Shown in pieces: positions 53,545-62,565 of a stretch of 64,000 bases of DNA. Positions within the stretch are counted from its first letter, which is position 1. Each line of letters starts with the position of its first letter. Position numbers and translations under genes: made by a program. Below the pieces are notes generated by a model. It was not told the DNA's origin. It ran no database searches and saw only the letters and a list, made by a program, of their open reading frames with translations. Origin of the DNA: Hyphomicrobiales bacterium (GTDB lineage Bacteria > Pseudomonadota > Alphaproteobacteria > Rhizobiales > MH13); NCBI GenBank assembly GCA_017642935.1, contig JAEPOK010000002.1, positions 372,001 to 436,000 on the forward strand. The letters run 5' to 3'.

Positions 53545-54180
53545 ATGATTGACCGTTCTGCGTTGAACGCGGTGCCAACACGCCAAGAAGGCGCGCTGCT
53601 TTTCCCCCAGGTGCTGAATGCGGACGCACAACAGGATCTGGTTGTTGCACTGCGTGCGGTGTTGGCAGCAGCGCCGCTGTTCCAGCCGGTGATGCCCCGG
53701 ACCGGCAAACCCCTGTCGGTGCGCATGTCCAATTGCGGCAAGCTCGGTTGGGTGGCGGACCGATCCGGCTATCGCTATCAAGCCGAACACCCTGTGACGG
53801 GTGAACCCTGGCCGCCGATCCCTGCCCTCTTGATGGATCTTTGGAGTGCTGTCGCTCCCGATGCAGCCGAGCCACAGGCCTGCCTCATCAACTGGTATCA
53901 GCCGGACGCCAAAATGGGTCTGCATCAGGATCGCGACGAGCAGACGTTCGATGCGCCCGTGGTCTCCGTGTCGCTGGGCGATGATGCACTGTTTCGCCTA
54001 GGCGGCACGGAGCGCGGCGGGAAAACTGAGGGCATTCGCCTCAAATCCGGCGATGTCTTTGTGCTCGGTGGCCCGGCGCGGCTCGCTTTTCACGGCGTCT
54101 CGCGGGTTTATTCCGGCACTTCCACACTCTTGGAGGCGCCGGGGCGCATCAATCTCACCTTGCGACGGGTACATCCATGA
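53545..54180 (+). CDS. alkB: AlkB-like Fe(II)/2-oxoglutarate dioxygenase
   Basis: A 211-residue oxidative demethylase expected to repair 1-methyladenine and 3-methylcytosine in DNA. The iron ligands are His127-x-Asp129 (Leu-His-Gln-Asp-Arg-Asp-Glu) and His183 (Phe-His-Gly-Val). Arg201 in Arg-Ile-Asn-Leu-Thr-Leu-Arg-Arg would bind 2-oxoglutarate. Asn-Trp-Tyr precedes the iron site as in E. coli AlkB. A GTG two codons upstream is an alternative start. It overlaps fosX by 4 bp (ATGA). Confidence 0.92.
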   Translation: MIDRSALNAVPTRQEGALLFPQVLNADAQQDLVVALRAVLAAAPLFQPVMPRTGKPLSVRMSNCGKLGWVADRSGYRYQAEHPVTGEPWPPIPALLMDLWSAVAPDAAEPQACLINWYQPDAKMGLHQDRDEQTFDAPVVSVSLGDDALFRLGGTERGGKTEGIRLKSGDVFVLGGPARLAFHGVSRVYSGTSTLLEAPGRINLTLRRVHP

Positions 54181-54599
54181 TCACAGGCCTCAGCCACATG
54201 ACTTTCATCGTCTCCGATCTGGATGCGATGGAGGCAATCCTCACCGAGGTGCTCGGCGCGAAGCGGATTTACGACAGCGGCGAAGAAACGTTTTCGCTGT
54301 CACGCGAAAGGTTTTTCGATGTGGCTGGCCTTTGGATCGCAACGATGGAAGGCAAACCACTGCCAAGCAGGACCTACAACCACATCGCGTTCAAGATCGA
54401 CGAAAGCGCCTATGATGCCTGCCTGTCACGCATCAGGGCGCTAGGGCTCGACGTGCGCGAAAGCCGCCCGCGCGTCGAGGGCGAAGGCCGCTCGATCTAT
54501 TTCCACGACCACGATAATCATCTGTTCGAGTTGCACACCGGCACGCTACAAGAGCGCCTGGCGCGGTATGGGCGCGCTCAGGCGGCCATTGGCTCGTAA
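54177..54599 (+). CDS. fosX: FosX-type fosfomycin resistance hydrolase
   Basis: A 140-residue VOC-fold metalloenzyme. Metal ligands His7, His69 and Glu118 and the general base Glu44 fall at the same residue numbers as I recall for Listeria FosX. The surrounding Leu-Ser-His-Met-Thr-Phe-Ile-Val, Ser-Leu-Ser-Arg-Glu-Arg-Phe-Phe, Tyr-Asn-His-Ile-Ala-Phe-Lys-Ile and Phe-Glu-Leu-His-Thr-Gly-Thr-Leu are highly similar. FosX opens the epoxide of fosfomycin with water under Mn(II). The presence of Glu44 favours FosX over the thiol-transferases FosA/FosB. It is coupled to alkB and overlaps the next, convergent gene by 22 bp. Confidence 0.9.
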   Translation: MITGLSHMTFIVSDLDAMEAILTEVLGAKRIYDSGEETFSLSRERFFDVAGLWIATMEGKPLPSRTYNHIAFKIDESAYDACLSRIRALGLDVRESRPRVEGEGRSIYFHDHDNHLFELHTGTLQERLARYGRAQAAIGS

Positions 54600-54973
54600 G
54601 AGGGTGTCATCCAGCCGACCATTGCGCCGTCGGGTTGCTGCACCATGGCGATGCGACCGACACCTTGAACGTCAAACGGTTCACCCATGACGATTGCGCC
54701 TGCAGCTTTGGCTTTCTCCAGTGCCGCATCGACATCATCGATCGCGACATAGGACATCCATTGCGTGGGCATGCCCTCAAAACTGTCGCTTTTGGAAATG
54801 TCGAACATGCCGCCGACCGGCTCGCCGCCCGCGTTGCAGACAATGTAGATCGTGCCGTCCGGCATCGGCATTTCTTCAAAGGTCCAACCGACCGAGTCGG
54901 CATAGAGTTTCTTGGCGGCTGCAAGATCGCGTGTTTGCAGCTCGTTCCAGTGAAAATGGCCGTGTGGTGTCAT
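54578..54973 (-). CDS. VOC family (glyoxalase-like) protein
   Basis: A 131-residue single VOC domain protein with the N-terminal His-Gly-His-Phe-His-Trp-Asn-Glu-Leu and Ala-Ala-Lys-Lys-Leu-Tyr. It resembles the CFP32/27-kDa antigen group rather than true glyoxalase I. No substrate can be named. Its last 22 bp overlap the end of the convergent fosX. Confidence 0.85.
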   Translation of the reverse strand: MTPHGHFHWNELQTRDLAAAKKLYADSVGWTFEEMPMPDGTIYIVCNAGGEPVGGMFDISKSDSFEGMPTQWMSYVAIDDVDAALEKAKAAGAIVMGEPFDVQGVGRIAMVQQPDGAMVGWMTPSYEPMAA

Positions 54974-55061
54974 GATCTTTCTCCCGATACCGCGTTTCCC
55001 CCGACACGCGTAGCGGCAAGATCATGCCCTTGACCGAAAATTCTGTCCAGATGAACCGGCC

Positions 55062-55838
55062 CTAAGCCGACTTATCGACGCTTTCACCCGGCTCGCCGGT
55101 GCCGGGCTGGCTGGCTGCGGTATCATTGGCCGGTGTTGGTTCTTCGGCCTTAGACTCCGTCGATGCAGTTGGCTTCGGACCACCTTTGGTCACGCCGACC
55201 ATCGCCGGGCGCAGAACGCGCTCGCCGATCATGAAACCCGGCGCAACGACCTGCGTCACCAGGCCAGACGGCTGGCTCGGGTCGGGCACTTCGAACATTG
55301 CCTGATGCTGGTTGGGATCGAATCGCTCGCCTTCCGGGTTGATCTTCTTCACGCCGTTTTTGTCGAAAACCGACAGAAGCTCCCGCTCGGTCATCTCAAC
55401 GCCTTCCAGCAGGTTTTTCCAAACCTCGCCGGCGGCGGCCTTTTCCTCATCCGCCACCACGGTCAGCGCGCGAGTCAGATTGTCGGACACCGAAAGCAGG
55501 TCGCGGGCAAACGACGAAACAGCGAATTTCTTCGCATCCGCCACTTCGCGCGCCGTGCGACGGCGCAGATTTTCCATTTCGGCCGCGGCGCGAATGCGCT
55601 GGTCGCGGGCCTGTTCCAGTTCGTCCTGAAGGGCGCCGATCACCGCCTCGTAATTGGGTTCATCGCCACCTTCAGGCGGATTTTCCCAAGCACTGGAGGC
55701 CTCGCCGTCCGCGTCGGAACCGGAATCCACGCCAGCTTCGGCAGCCTCGGCTTCCTCTTCAGCGCGCATCTCACGTTCCATGGCTGCCGCTGCATCTTCT
55801 GCGGCCATTTCTTCAGCACTCTTGCCAGCACCGGACAT
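55062..55838 (-). CDS. grpE: Nucleotide exchange factor GrpE
   Basis: A 258-residue cochaperone that releases ADP from DnaK. An acidic, Ala/Glu-rich N terminus (about 1-60) precedes a long coiled coil including Arg-Ala-Ala-Ala-Glu-Met-Glu-Asn-Leu-Arg-Arg-Arg-Thr. The beta domain has Pro-Glu-Gly-Glu-Arg-Phe-Asp-Pro-Asn-Gln-His-Gln-Ala and ends near Arg-Pro-Ala-Met-Val-Gly-Val. An unusual 35-residue low-complexity tail follows. It lies 97 bp downstream of hrcA. Confidence 0.96.
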   Translation of the reverse strand: MSGAGKSAEEMAAEDAAAAMEREMRAEEEAEAAEAGVDSGSDADGEASSAWENPPEGGDEPNYEAVIGALQDELEQARDQRIRAAAEMENLRRRTAREVADAKKFAVSSFARDLLSVSDNLTRALTVVADEEKAAAGEVWKNLLEGVEMTERELLSVFDKNGVKKINPEGERFDPNQHQAMFEVPDPSQPSGLVTQVVAPGFMIGERVLRPAMVGVTKGGPKPTASTESKAEEPTPANDTAASQPGTGEPGESVDKSA

Positions 55839-55935
55839 GGGTCAAACCTCTTGGGAATATGGGGGGACAGTATCGTGGAGCGCATATCAGGGCGTTCGTG
55901 CAAAAAATCAAGACTGGCGGGTGCAAGGGTGGGCG

Positions 55936-57027
55936 CTAGGACCGACCCGGTGAGACGAGCTTGCTGACCAGGCTGGCGGTGTAATCGACGACCGGCACGA
56001 TGCGCTGATAGTTAAGCCGCGTTGGACCGATCACACCGACCGCGCCGACAATCGTCCCAGCCTCATCGTGATAGGGCGCGACGATCATCGACGAACCGGA
56101 CAAGGAAAAGAGCTTGTTTTCCGAGCCGATAAAGATGCGCACACCATCGGCAGTCTCGGCGGCTGAAAGGAGGCGGGCCAGCTCTTTTTTGGAGTCCAGA
56201 TCCTCAAAGAGCAGTCGGATTCGCTCCAAATCCTCCACCGCTGAGACATCTTCAAGCAGATTGGCGCGGCCGCGGATGATCAATTGGCGCGGTTTACCTT
56301 CCTCGGCACCGGCCCAACTGGCGATACCGGCATCGACCACCTGGCGTGTCAGCTTGTCGAGTTCGGCGGCAACGGCGCGTTCGCGTTCAGCCAGCGCGCG
56401 CTGCGCTTCGCCCAGCGTTTTGCCGCGCAGATGGGCGTTGAGGAAGTTGGCCGCCTCGGTGAGCGCGGAAGCCGGAAGGCCTTCGGGCAGATCGATCAAC
56501 CGGTTTTCAATGTTTCCGTCTTCGCCGACCAGAACCACCAGGCCCTTGGTTGGCTCAAGCCGGATGAATTCAATATGTTTCAGACGGGTGTCGCTCTTGG
56601 ATGCCAGCACAAGGCCCGCGCCGGCTGTCAGGCCGGAAAGCAGGGACGACGTCTCCGTCAGCGCGTCTTCGACCGAGCCCTTCGGCCTTCCCGTGCCGAT
56701 ATTGTCGTCCAGCGCGGCACGCGCCTCGGGCGGGATCGCACCGACTTCCATGAAAGCATCGACGAAAAACCGCAGGCCAAGCTCGGTTGGCAACCGCCCG
56801 GCGGAGACGTGCGGAGCAAACACCAGGCCAAGCGCTTCCAAATCGCTCATGACGTTGCGGATCGTTGCCGGCGACAATGTTGGCATCGCGTTGGATTTGG
56901 TGAGATCGCGCGACAGCGTGCGTGAGCCCAGCGGCTCGCCCAGCGTCAGGTAATGATCGACGACACGGCGAAAGATGTCGCGCGAGCGCTCGTCCAGATC
57001 ATCAAGGCGTGGTGCTGGGCCGGTCAT
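55936..57027 (-). CDS. hrcA: Heat-inducible transcription repressor HrcA
   Basis: A 363-residue repressor that binds the CIRCE element upstream of groESL-type operons and depends on GroEL for folding. The N-terminal winged helix includes Val-Asp-His-Tyr-Leu-Thr-Leu-Gly-Glu-Pro-Leu-Gly-Ser-Arg-Thr-Leu-Ser and Ser-Pro-Ala-Thr-Ile-Arg-Asn-Val-Met-Ser-Asp-Leu-Glu. The C-terminal domain has Gly-Ala-Val-Gly-Val-Ile-Gly-Pro-Thr-Arg. It is divergent from rph, a conserved arrangement. No CIRCE repeat was found in this window. Confidence 0.97.
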   Translation of the reverse strand: MTGPAPRLDDLDERSRDIFRRVVDHYLTLGEPLGSRTLSRDLTKSNAMPTLSPATIRNVMSDLEALGLVFAPHVSAGRLPTELGLRFFVDAFMEVGAIPPEARAALDDNIGTGRPKGSVEDALTETSSLLSGLTAGAGLVLASKSDTRLKHIEFIRLEPTKGLVVLVGEDGNIENRLIDLPEGLPASALTEAANFLNAHLRGKTLGEAQRALAERERAVAAELDKLTRQVVDAGIASWAGAEEGKPRQLIIRGRANLLEDVSAVEDLERIRLLFEDLDSKKELARLLSAAETADGVRIFIGSENKLFSLSGSSMIVAPYHDEAGTIVGAVGVIGPTRLNYQRIVPVVDYTASLVSKLVSPGRS

Positions 57028-57187
57028 GCGGGCTATCTAAAATCAGTTGCCAGTAGATTCCAGCCCCATCGGCGTTGATGGTCTCGGCGACTGGGTCCAT
57101 CCACGCGCCAAAGAGCGGCTCTTGCATGCCGGCAGGCGCCAGCGTAACCAGAGCCAAAATTTCTCTTGTTAGGAAAGCTTAGCCCTT

Positions 57188-57904
57188 ATGCGCCCATCCA
57201 ATCGCGCCAATGATCAACTGCGTCCCGTCACCCTGGAACGGGGTTTTGCACGCCACGCTGAAGGCTCCTGCCTGGTTTCCTTCGGCAACACCAAAGTGCT
57301 GTGCGCGGCCAGTGTCGAGGACCGTGTGCCGGGCTGGATGCGCGGTAAGGGTTCGGGCTGGGTGACGGCGGAATATGCCATGCTGCCGCGCTCGACCCAT
57401 GAACGCATGCGCCGGGAGGTCACACAGGGCAAGCAGTCCGGCCGGACACTGGAGATCCAACGGCTGATCGCCCGTTCGCTGCGCGCTGTGGTGGATCTAA
57501 AAGCCATCGGCGAGGTAATGATCACCGTCGATTGCGATGTCATCCAGGCCGATGGTGGCACCCGCACCGCCTCCATCACCGGCGCCTGGGTGGCGCTTTA
57601 CGACGCGCTGAAATGGATGGAAGGCCGATCGATGCTGAAGGGCTCAGCCTTGAAAGACCAGGTCGCGGCCGTTTCCTGCGGCATCTACAAAGGCGAGCCT
57701 GTGCTTGATCTGGACTATTTAGAAGACTCAGCGGCAGAAACCGATGCCAATTTCGTGCTGACCGGCGCTGGCGGCATGGTAGAAATCCAGGGCACGGCGG
57801 AAGGCGCACCGTTCAGCGAAGCCGAACTGGCCTCGATGATGTCCCTTGCCAAAAAGGGCATTGGCGAACTTCTGGCGCTGCAGGACCAAACGGTGGGCGC
57901 CTGA
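57188..57904 (+). CDS. rph: Ribonuclease PH
   Basis: A 238-residue phosphorolytic exoribonuclease that trims tRNA 3' ends. It starts Met-Arg-Pro-Ser-Asn-Arg and contains Val-Leu-Cys-Ala-Ala-Ser-Val-Glu-Asp, [14 protein letters not shown] and [13 protein letters not shown], the phosphate and active-site regions. It is 2 bp from rdgB. Confidence 0.97.
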   Translation: MRPSNRANDQLRPVTLERGFARHAEGSCLVSFGNTKVLCAASVEDRVPGWMRGKGSGWVTAEYAMLPRSTHERMRREVTQGKQSGRTLEIQRLIARSLRAVVDLKAIGEVMITVDCDVIQADGGTRTASITGAWVALYDALKWMEGRSMLKGSALKDQVAAVSCGIYKGEPVLDLDYLEDSAAETDANFVLTGAGGMVEIQGTAEGAPFSEAELASMMSLAKKGIGELLALQDQTVGA

Positions 57905-57906
57905 TT

Positions 57907-58554
57907 ATGCAGCTGAAAGGCTTTGGCGAACGGCTGCTGATCGCAAGCCACAATCGCGGCAAGATCGACGAATTGCGGGCCCTGCTGGAGCCGATCGGCC
58001 TACCGGTTACGTCCTCGGCGGACCTTGAGCTCACCGACCCGGAAGAAACGGGAACGACGTTCGAGGAGAACGCGCTGCTTAAGGCGCGTGCCGGGCATGA
58101 AGCGACCGGTCTTGCCAGCCTGTCGGATGATTCCGGCCTTTGCATCGACGCGCTGGGCGGTGACCCTGGTATCTACACCGCGCGGTGGGCCGGGCCGGAG
58201 AAAGACTTCTCCATGGCCATGCGCACGGTCGAGGAAAAGCTCCAAGCCGCCGGCGCGACCTCTTCTGATCAGAGACGGGCAAAGTTCGTTGCCGTGCTTG
58301 GCCTCATCCGCACCGATAGCTCCGAAGAAACATTTCGTGGCGAGGTAGAGGGCACGCTGGTCTGGCCGCCAAGAGGCGACCAGGGCTTTGGCTATGACCC
58401 GATTTTTCAGCCGGATGGTTTCGACATCACGTTTGGTGAGATGGACGCCGATACCAAGCACGGCTGGGTTCCCGGGGAGCAATCCGGGCTGTCGCACCGA
58501 GCGCGGGCGTTTGAGAAACTGTTCAATGCCATCGTCAGCGCGGGTCCGGCGTGA
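57907..58554 (+). CDS. rdgB: XTP/dITP pyrophosphatase
   Basis: A 215-residue house-cleaning NTP pyrophosphatase that removes dITP and XTP. The N-terminal Ile-Ala-Ser-His-Asn-Arg-Gly-Lys, the metal region [11 protein letters not shown] and Ser-Asp-Asp-Ser-Gly-Leu, and the C-terminal Gly-Phe-Gly-Tyr-Asp-Pro-Ile-Phe are intact. Ser-His-Arg-Ala closes the core. Its stop overlaps the hemW GTG start (GTGA). Confidence 0.97.
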   Translation: MQLKGFGERLLIASHNRGKIDELRALLEPIGLPVTSSADLELTDPEETGTTFEENALLKARAGHEATGLASLSDDSGLCIDALGGDPGIYTARWAGPEKDFSMAMRTVEEKLQAAGATSSDQRRAKFVAVLGLIRTDSSEETFRGEVEGTLVWPPRGDQGFGYDPIFQPDGFDITFGEMDADTKHGWVPGEQSGLSHRARAFEKLFNAIVSAGPA

Positions 58555-59759
58555 CAGCCGATCTTCGCGACCACGACTTTTCGCCTGCCGCGAGTGATGC
58601 GGATGCCGGATTCGGCATATACGTCCATTGGCCGTTCTGCGCCTCGAAGTGCCCCTATTGCGACTTCAACTCTCATGTGCGCAAGGCAGCCATCGATCAA
58701 CCGCGCTTTGTGAAGGCCTTTCAAGCCGAACTTGTAACCATGGCGGCGCGTACGCCGGGGCGGACGGTTTCCAGTATCTTTTTTGGCGGCGGCACGCCCA
58801 GCCTGATGGAACCAGCGACGGTTAGCGCGATACTGGCCTCAATCCGCGATCTTTGGCAGGTTGCGCCGGACGCGGAGATCACGCTGGAGGCCAATCCAAC
58901 CAGCGTGGAAGCGGATCGCTTCCAAGGTTTTCGCAAAGCCGGGATTAATAGGGTGTCGCTTGGTGTGCAGGCGATGAACGACGATGATCTTCAGGCACTC
59001 GGGCGAACGCACTCTTTCGCCGATGCCCTACGCGCGGTGGACATTGCGCGTGATGCTTTTGAGCGCATTTCCTTCGACCTAATCTATGCCCGTCCCGGCC
59101 AGAGCGTCTCGGCCTGGCAGGATGAGCTCGGCCAAGCGCTTGATTTCGCCGCTGATCATCTTTCGCTCTATCAACTGACCATCGAGCCGGGCACTCAGTT
59201 TGAAATCCTGCACAAGGCCGGGCGTTTGCAGGTTCCCGATCCGGAAATCGCCTCGGACATGTTTCTTACCACCCAAGCTATGACGACCGAGCGTGGATTA
59301 TCGGCCTACGAGATTTCCAATCACGCCGCGCAGGACGCGGTCTGCCAACACAATTTGGTTTACTGGCGCTATGGCGAATATGTCGGGATTGGGCCAGGCG
59401 CCCATGGCCGTTTGATCGACCAAGCGAGCCGCTACGCCCAGCGTGTCGCGACCTCGACCGAGCGGTATCCGGAAAAGTGGCTGGAGCGTGTGGAAGCCAA
59501 TGGACATGGGCTGGTCGCCGATGATCCACTGACCTTGGAAGAAATGGGTGATGAATATCTGGTGATGGGCTTGCGGCTGCGCGAAGGTATTTCCCGCGCT
59601 CGCTATGAGGCCCTGTCGGGACGCAGCTTTGCTGACAAGCAGATCGACCTGATGGTGGATCAGGGGTTCATTGAGACGGGTGATGACAGGGCAAGCCTGC
59701 GCGCGACACGCGAAGGTTCGTTTTTGCTCGATGCAGTCGTCGCCGATCTGGCGGCGTGA
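58551..59759 (+). CDS. hemW: Radical SAM haem chaperone HemW
   Basis: A 402-residue radical SAM protein. The iron-sulfur cysteines are Cys30-x3-Cys34-x2-Cys37, in the form His-Trp-Pro-Phe-Cys...Cys-Asp-Phe-Asn-Ser-His. That is the HemW pattern rather than that of coproporphyrinogen dehydrogenase HemN. Phe-Phe-Gly-Gly-Gly-Thr-Pro-Ser and Glu-Ala-Asn-Pro-Thr-Ser complete the SAM site. HemW inserts haem into respiratory proteins. The start is GTG at 58551, coupled to rdgB. Confidence 0.94.
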   Translation: MTADLRDHDFSPAASDADAGFGIYVHWPFCASKCPYCDFNSHVRKAAIDQPRFVKAFQAELVTMAARTPGRTVSSIFFGGGTPSLMEPATVSAILASIRDLWQVAPDAEITLEANPTSVEADRFQGFRKAGINRVSLGVQAMNDDDLQALGRTHSFADALRAVDIARDAFERISFDLIYARPGQSVSAWQDELGQALDFAADHLSLYQLTIEPGTQFEILHKAGRLQVPDPEIASDMFLTTQAMTTERGLSAYEISNHAAQDAVCQHNLVYWRYGEYVGIGPGAHGRLIDQASRYAQRVATSTERYPEKWLERVEANGHGLVADDPLTLEEMGDEYLVMGLRLREGISRARYEALSGRSFADKQIDLMVDQGFIETGDDRASLRATREGSFLLDAVVADLAA

Positions 59760-59841
59760 TTTATTCCCAGGTCAAGGTTCCGGGCGGAAAACCGGTTCCC
59801 ACCCCCGATCGAGCCGAGGGCATGCTTTTCCAGAACCTTGC

Positions 59842-61104
59842 CTAGAAAATGCCCTGGAACGAACGTGGTGCCGCGGACGCCACTTCAGTGCCTGAACCGG
59901 TGACGCGGTAGACGGCAAGGCCGCGCTGCGAGACGCCGTTCGACAAGAAGCGGAAAATCCCATCGATGCCGGAGAAGCCGGACGAAGCGGCCAGCATTTG
60001 CGGATCGATGCGACCGCTGCCGGCACGCGCCAAGGCTGCTGCCAGCGTGACAGCGTCGTAGCCGAGCGAGGAAATGCGCACCGGCTCGCCGCCATAACGG
60101 GCTCGGTAGCGGCTGACATAATCCTGGTACTGCGCCCGTGGTGGTGCCGGATAAACCGAGTCACGCAGCTCAGGCGCATTTTGCACGCGCGCATCTTCCC
60201 ACTGACCGGAGCCGAGGAAGAGCGTGTTTTGTGGGGTCAGACCACCAGCAGCCAAGCCCTGTGCAATGGACACCATCACATCACCGGCTTCGGGCACGAA
60301 GAGCGCGTTGAACTGCGCCCGCTGCGTTGCCAGTTGGCTGGCCGCTTCTTGGATCGCGATGGTTGTTAGGTCATAACGCTGGACCGTGGCGACCTGCAGA
60401 CCGGATGTCGCGGCTGCCTGGCGCATCTCCGCTTCCATGATCTGGCCATAGGCATTGTTGGGTAGCAACGCGCCGAGCGTCGTGCGGTTTTGCTGGCCAG
60501 CATAGCTGATGATCCGGCGGGCATCCGAAGATGGCAGGAAGGACAGCAGATAAACACCACCGCCGCCAACGCTGGCATCGGATGAAAACGCGATGACCGG
60601 CACACCGACCGAACGCGTCACGGCGGCCACCGAGCGCACCTCAGCGGCAAAGATCGGGCCCAGGATCATCTGCGCGCCTTCGGCAAGTGCCTGGCTCGCG
60701 GCAGCAGCAGCGCCTTCGGGCGTGCCGCGCGTATCCTTGATGATGACCGTGATGTCGGATCCGCCAAGGGCAGCGACGGCCAAATCAGCCGCGTTGCGAA
60801 AGCTCGGTCCGGCTTGACCAGCATTGCCGGTGGCCGTCAACGGCAACAACATCGCCACGCGGGCCGAGCCAGTGCCAAGCACCTCGCCCTGAGGCTGAAC
60901 GCTCGGTGTATTGACCGTCAGCGATGGGCCGCCAAGCGTTGAAAAGCCTTGCGGGCCACAGGCCGATAGGCCCAAAAGCCCGGTCAGACCCAGGCCTTGA
61001 ACAACCTTGCGGCGTCCGAATTCTTTTGAGGTCGAAGGCGTGTTGCTCGTCTGAGATTCCAGCTTGGAGCCCACCTTGGATTCTGTCCCCGTGATCGCTT
61101 TCAT
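59842..61104 (-). CDS. LppC-type penicillin-binding protein activator lipoprotein
   Basis: A 420-residue predicted lipoprotein. A 30-residue polar N terminus leads to Arg-Arg-Lys, a hydrophobic stretch and the lipobox Leu-Ser-Ala-Cys (Cys49). The rest is a periplasmic binding protein-like fold, as in the LpoA/LppC family that activates penicillin-binding proteins, with Ala-Met-Leu-Leu-Pro-Leu-Thr near the start of the domain and Gly-Pro-Ile-Phe in the first half. The Arg-Arg pair recalls a Tat signal but lacks the full motif. It is divergent from rsmI, the usual arrangement in alphaproteobacteria. Confidence 0.88.
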   Translation of the reverse strand: MKAITGTESKVGSKLESQTSNTPSTSKEFGRRKVVQGLGLTGLLGLSACGPQGFSTLGGPSLTVNTPSVQPQGEVLGTGSARVAMLLPLTATGNAGQAGPSFRNAADLAVAALGGSDITVIIKDTRGTPEGAAAAASQALAEGAQMILGPIFAAEVRSVAAVTRSVGVPVIAFSSDASVGGGGVYLLSFLPSSDARRIISYAGQQNRTTLGALLPNNAYGQIMEAEMRQAAATSGLQVATVQRYDLTTIAIQEAASQLATQRAQFNALFVPEAGDVMVSIAQGLAAGGLTPQNTLFLGSGQWEDARVQNAPELRDSVYPAPPRAQYQDYVSRYRARYGGEPVRISSLGYDAVTLAAALARAGSGRIDPQMLAASSGFSGIDGIFRFLSNGVSQRGLAVYRVTGSGTEVASAAPRSFQGIF

Positions 61105-61259
61105 AACCGGCGATCCTCCTCACTTACGCGTCCGCACATATGCTGTTTGCCCATCCCATCTGGTCTTTAGCGGGAAACGCGGCAAAAAAACAGTCAGGCC
61201 GTGGGCATCGCCCATAAAACATCGTTAAGTCGTCATGATGAGGGGCGAGGGCTAAAAAC

Positions 61260-62171
61260 ATGGTTAACAAAAGCTTGCCTAACCCGATTTCAGACAAAGA
61301 CTTTGCGATCGACGGTCAAAACTTCGCCGCGCCACCCTTGGCGCCCGGTCTTTACGTCGTGGCAACGCCGATCGGGAATCTCGCCGATATCACGCTGCGC
61401 GCCTTGCAAACGCTTGCTGCGGCGGACGTGATCGCCTGCGAAGACACGCGAAACTCCCGCGTTTTGCTCGATCGCTACGGTATCACGACCCGCCTTATGG
61501 CCTATCATGATCATAACGGCCCGCAGGCGCGTCCAATCATCCTGGAACAATTGGCCGGTGGTGGCACGGTGGCGTTGATTTCGGACGCTGGCACGCCGCT
61601 GATCGCCGATCCAGGCTACAAGCTGGTCGTGGCGGCGCGGGAGGCTGGCCATGACGTTGTCAGTATTCCTGGCCCAAGCGCGGTCATCGCCGCGCTCTCG
61701 ATTGCCGGCCACCCCACTGATCAATTCACCTTTGCCGGTTTCTTGCCCAACAAGGCCAAAGCCCGTGACGCGGCAATTTCTGAGCTTGGCCGATTGCCAG
61801 GCACGGTTTGCCTTTACGAAGCACCATCGCGGCTAGCGAGCACCTTGGAAGCGCTGGCTGCTGGACTTGGCGGTGACCGCGCGGCGAGCGTTTGCCGCGA
61901 GCTCACCAAGCGGTTCGAAACCGTTCAACCGGGTTCGCTGGTGGAACTGGTGGAGCACTATCGCGCTACCGAAGCGCCGCGTGGCGAGATCGTTATCGTG
62001 TTGGCACCGGCGCAAGCGGAAGAAACGACCCAGGCGAGCGTCGATGACGCCCTTCGTGCTGCGCTGAAGACCGAACGTGTGAAAGATGCCGCGGGTTTGG
62101 TCGCCGAGGCCTATGGCTTGCCGCGCCGCGAACTGTACCAACGCGCGCTTGAGCTTTCCAAAGATGGCTGA
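61260..62171 (+). CDS. rsmI: 16S rRNA (cytidine-1402-2'-O)-methyltransferase
   Basis: A 303-residue enzyme that methylates C1402 in the ribosomal P site. Gly-Leu-Tyr-Val-Val-Ala-Thr-Pro-Ile-Gly-Asn-Leu-Ala-Asp-Ile-Thr, Cys-Glu-Asp-Thr-Arg and Ser-Asp-Ala-Gly-Thr-Pro-Leu-Ile-Ala-Asp-Pro-Gly mark the tetrapyrrole-methylase fold. The N terminus carries about 30 extra residues. It overlaps yraN by 8 bp. Confidence 0.96.
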   Translation: MVNKSLPNPISDKDFAIDGQNFAAPPLAPGLYVVATPIGNLADITLRALQTLAAADVIACEDTRNSRVLLDRYGITTRLMAYHDHNGPQARPIILEQLAGGGTVALISDAGTPLIADPGYKLVVAAREAGHDVVSIPGPSAVIAALSIAGHPTDQFTFAGFLPNKAKARDAAISELGRLPGTVCLYEAPSRLASTLEALAAGLGGDRAASVCRELTKRFETVQPGSLVELVEHYRATEAPRGEIVIVLAPAQAEETTQASVDDALRAALKTERVKDAAGLVAEAYGLPRRELYQRALELSKDG

Positions 62172-62550
62172 TCGCCAAAAAGCCTACCGAACCGGTCTTC
62201 AGGCTGAGGAGATCGCCGCACGTTTCCTGCGATCGCTTGGGTTGGAGGAGATCGATCGGCGCGCGCGGATGGCTGGCGGTGAGATCGATCTCGTCGTTGA
62301 GGATGCTGAAACGCTTGTCTTTGTCGAAGTGAAAGCGCGCGCACGCCTTTCCGACGGGGTCGAGGCGGTCAGCGCCCGCCAGCAGAGCCGCATCCGCGCG
62401 GGGTTACGTGCTTGGCTCGCGGCACACGATGAAGACGGCGCACGAATGGCCAGCCAAAACGTGCGCTGCGATGTGGTCGTGGTTGCGCCTGGACACGATC
62501 CGCTCCATATCCCAAACGCCTTTTCCGCCGCCGAGGATGGCGGCTTCTAG
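62164..62550 (+). CDS. yraN: YraN/UPF0102 family endonuclease-like protein
   Basis: A 128-residue protein of the UPF0102 family, with a PD-(D/E)xK nuclease-like core: Gly-Leu-Gln-Ala-Glu-Glu-Ile-Ala-Ala-Arg-Phe, Gly-Gly-Glu-Ile-Asp-Leu-Val, and Phe-Val-Glu-Val-Lys-Ala-Arg. The last two supply the Asp and Glu-x-Lys residues. Its biological role is unproven. It starts inside the end of rsmI. Confidence 0.93.
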   Translation: MADRQKAYRTGLQAEEIAARFLRSLGLEEIDRRARMAGGEIDLVVEDAETLVFVEVKARARLSDGVEAVSARQQSRIRAGLRAWLAAHDEDGARMASQNVRCDVVVVAPGHDPLHIPNAFSAAEDGGF

Positions 62551-62565
62551 CTTCGGAAGACCCCA

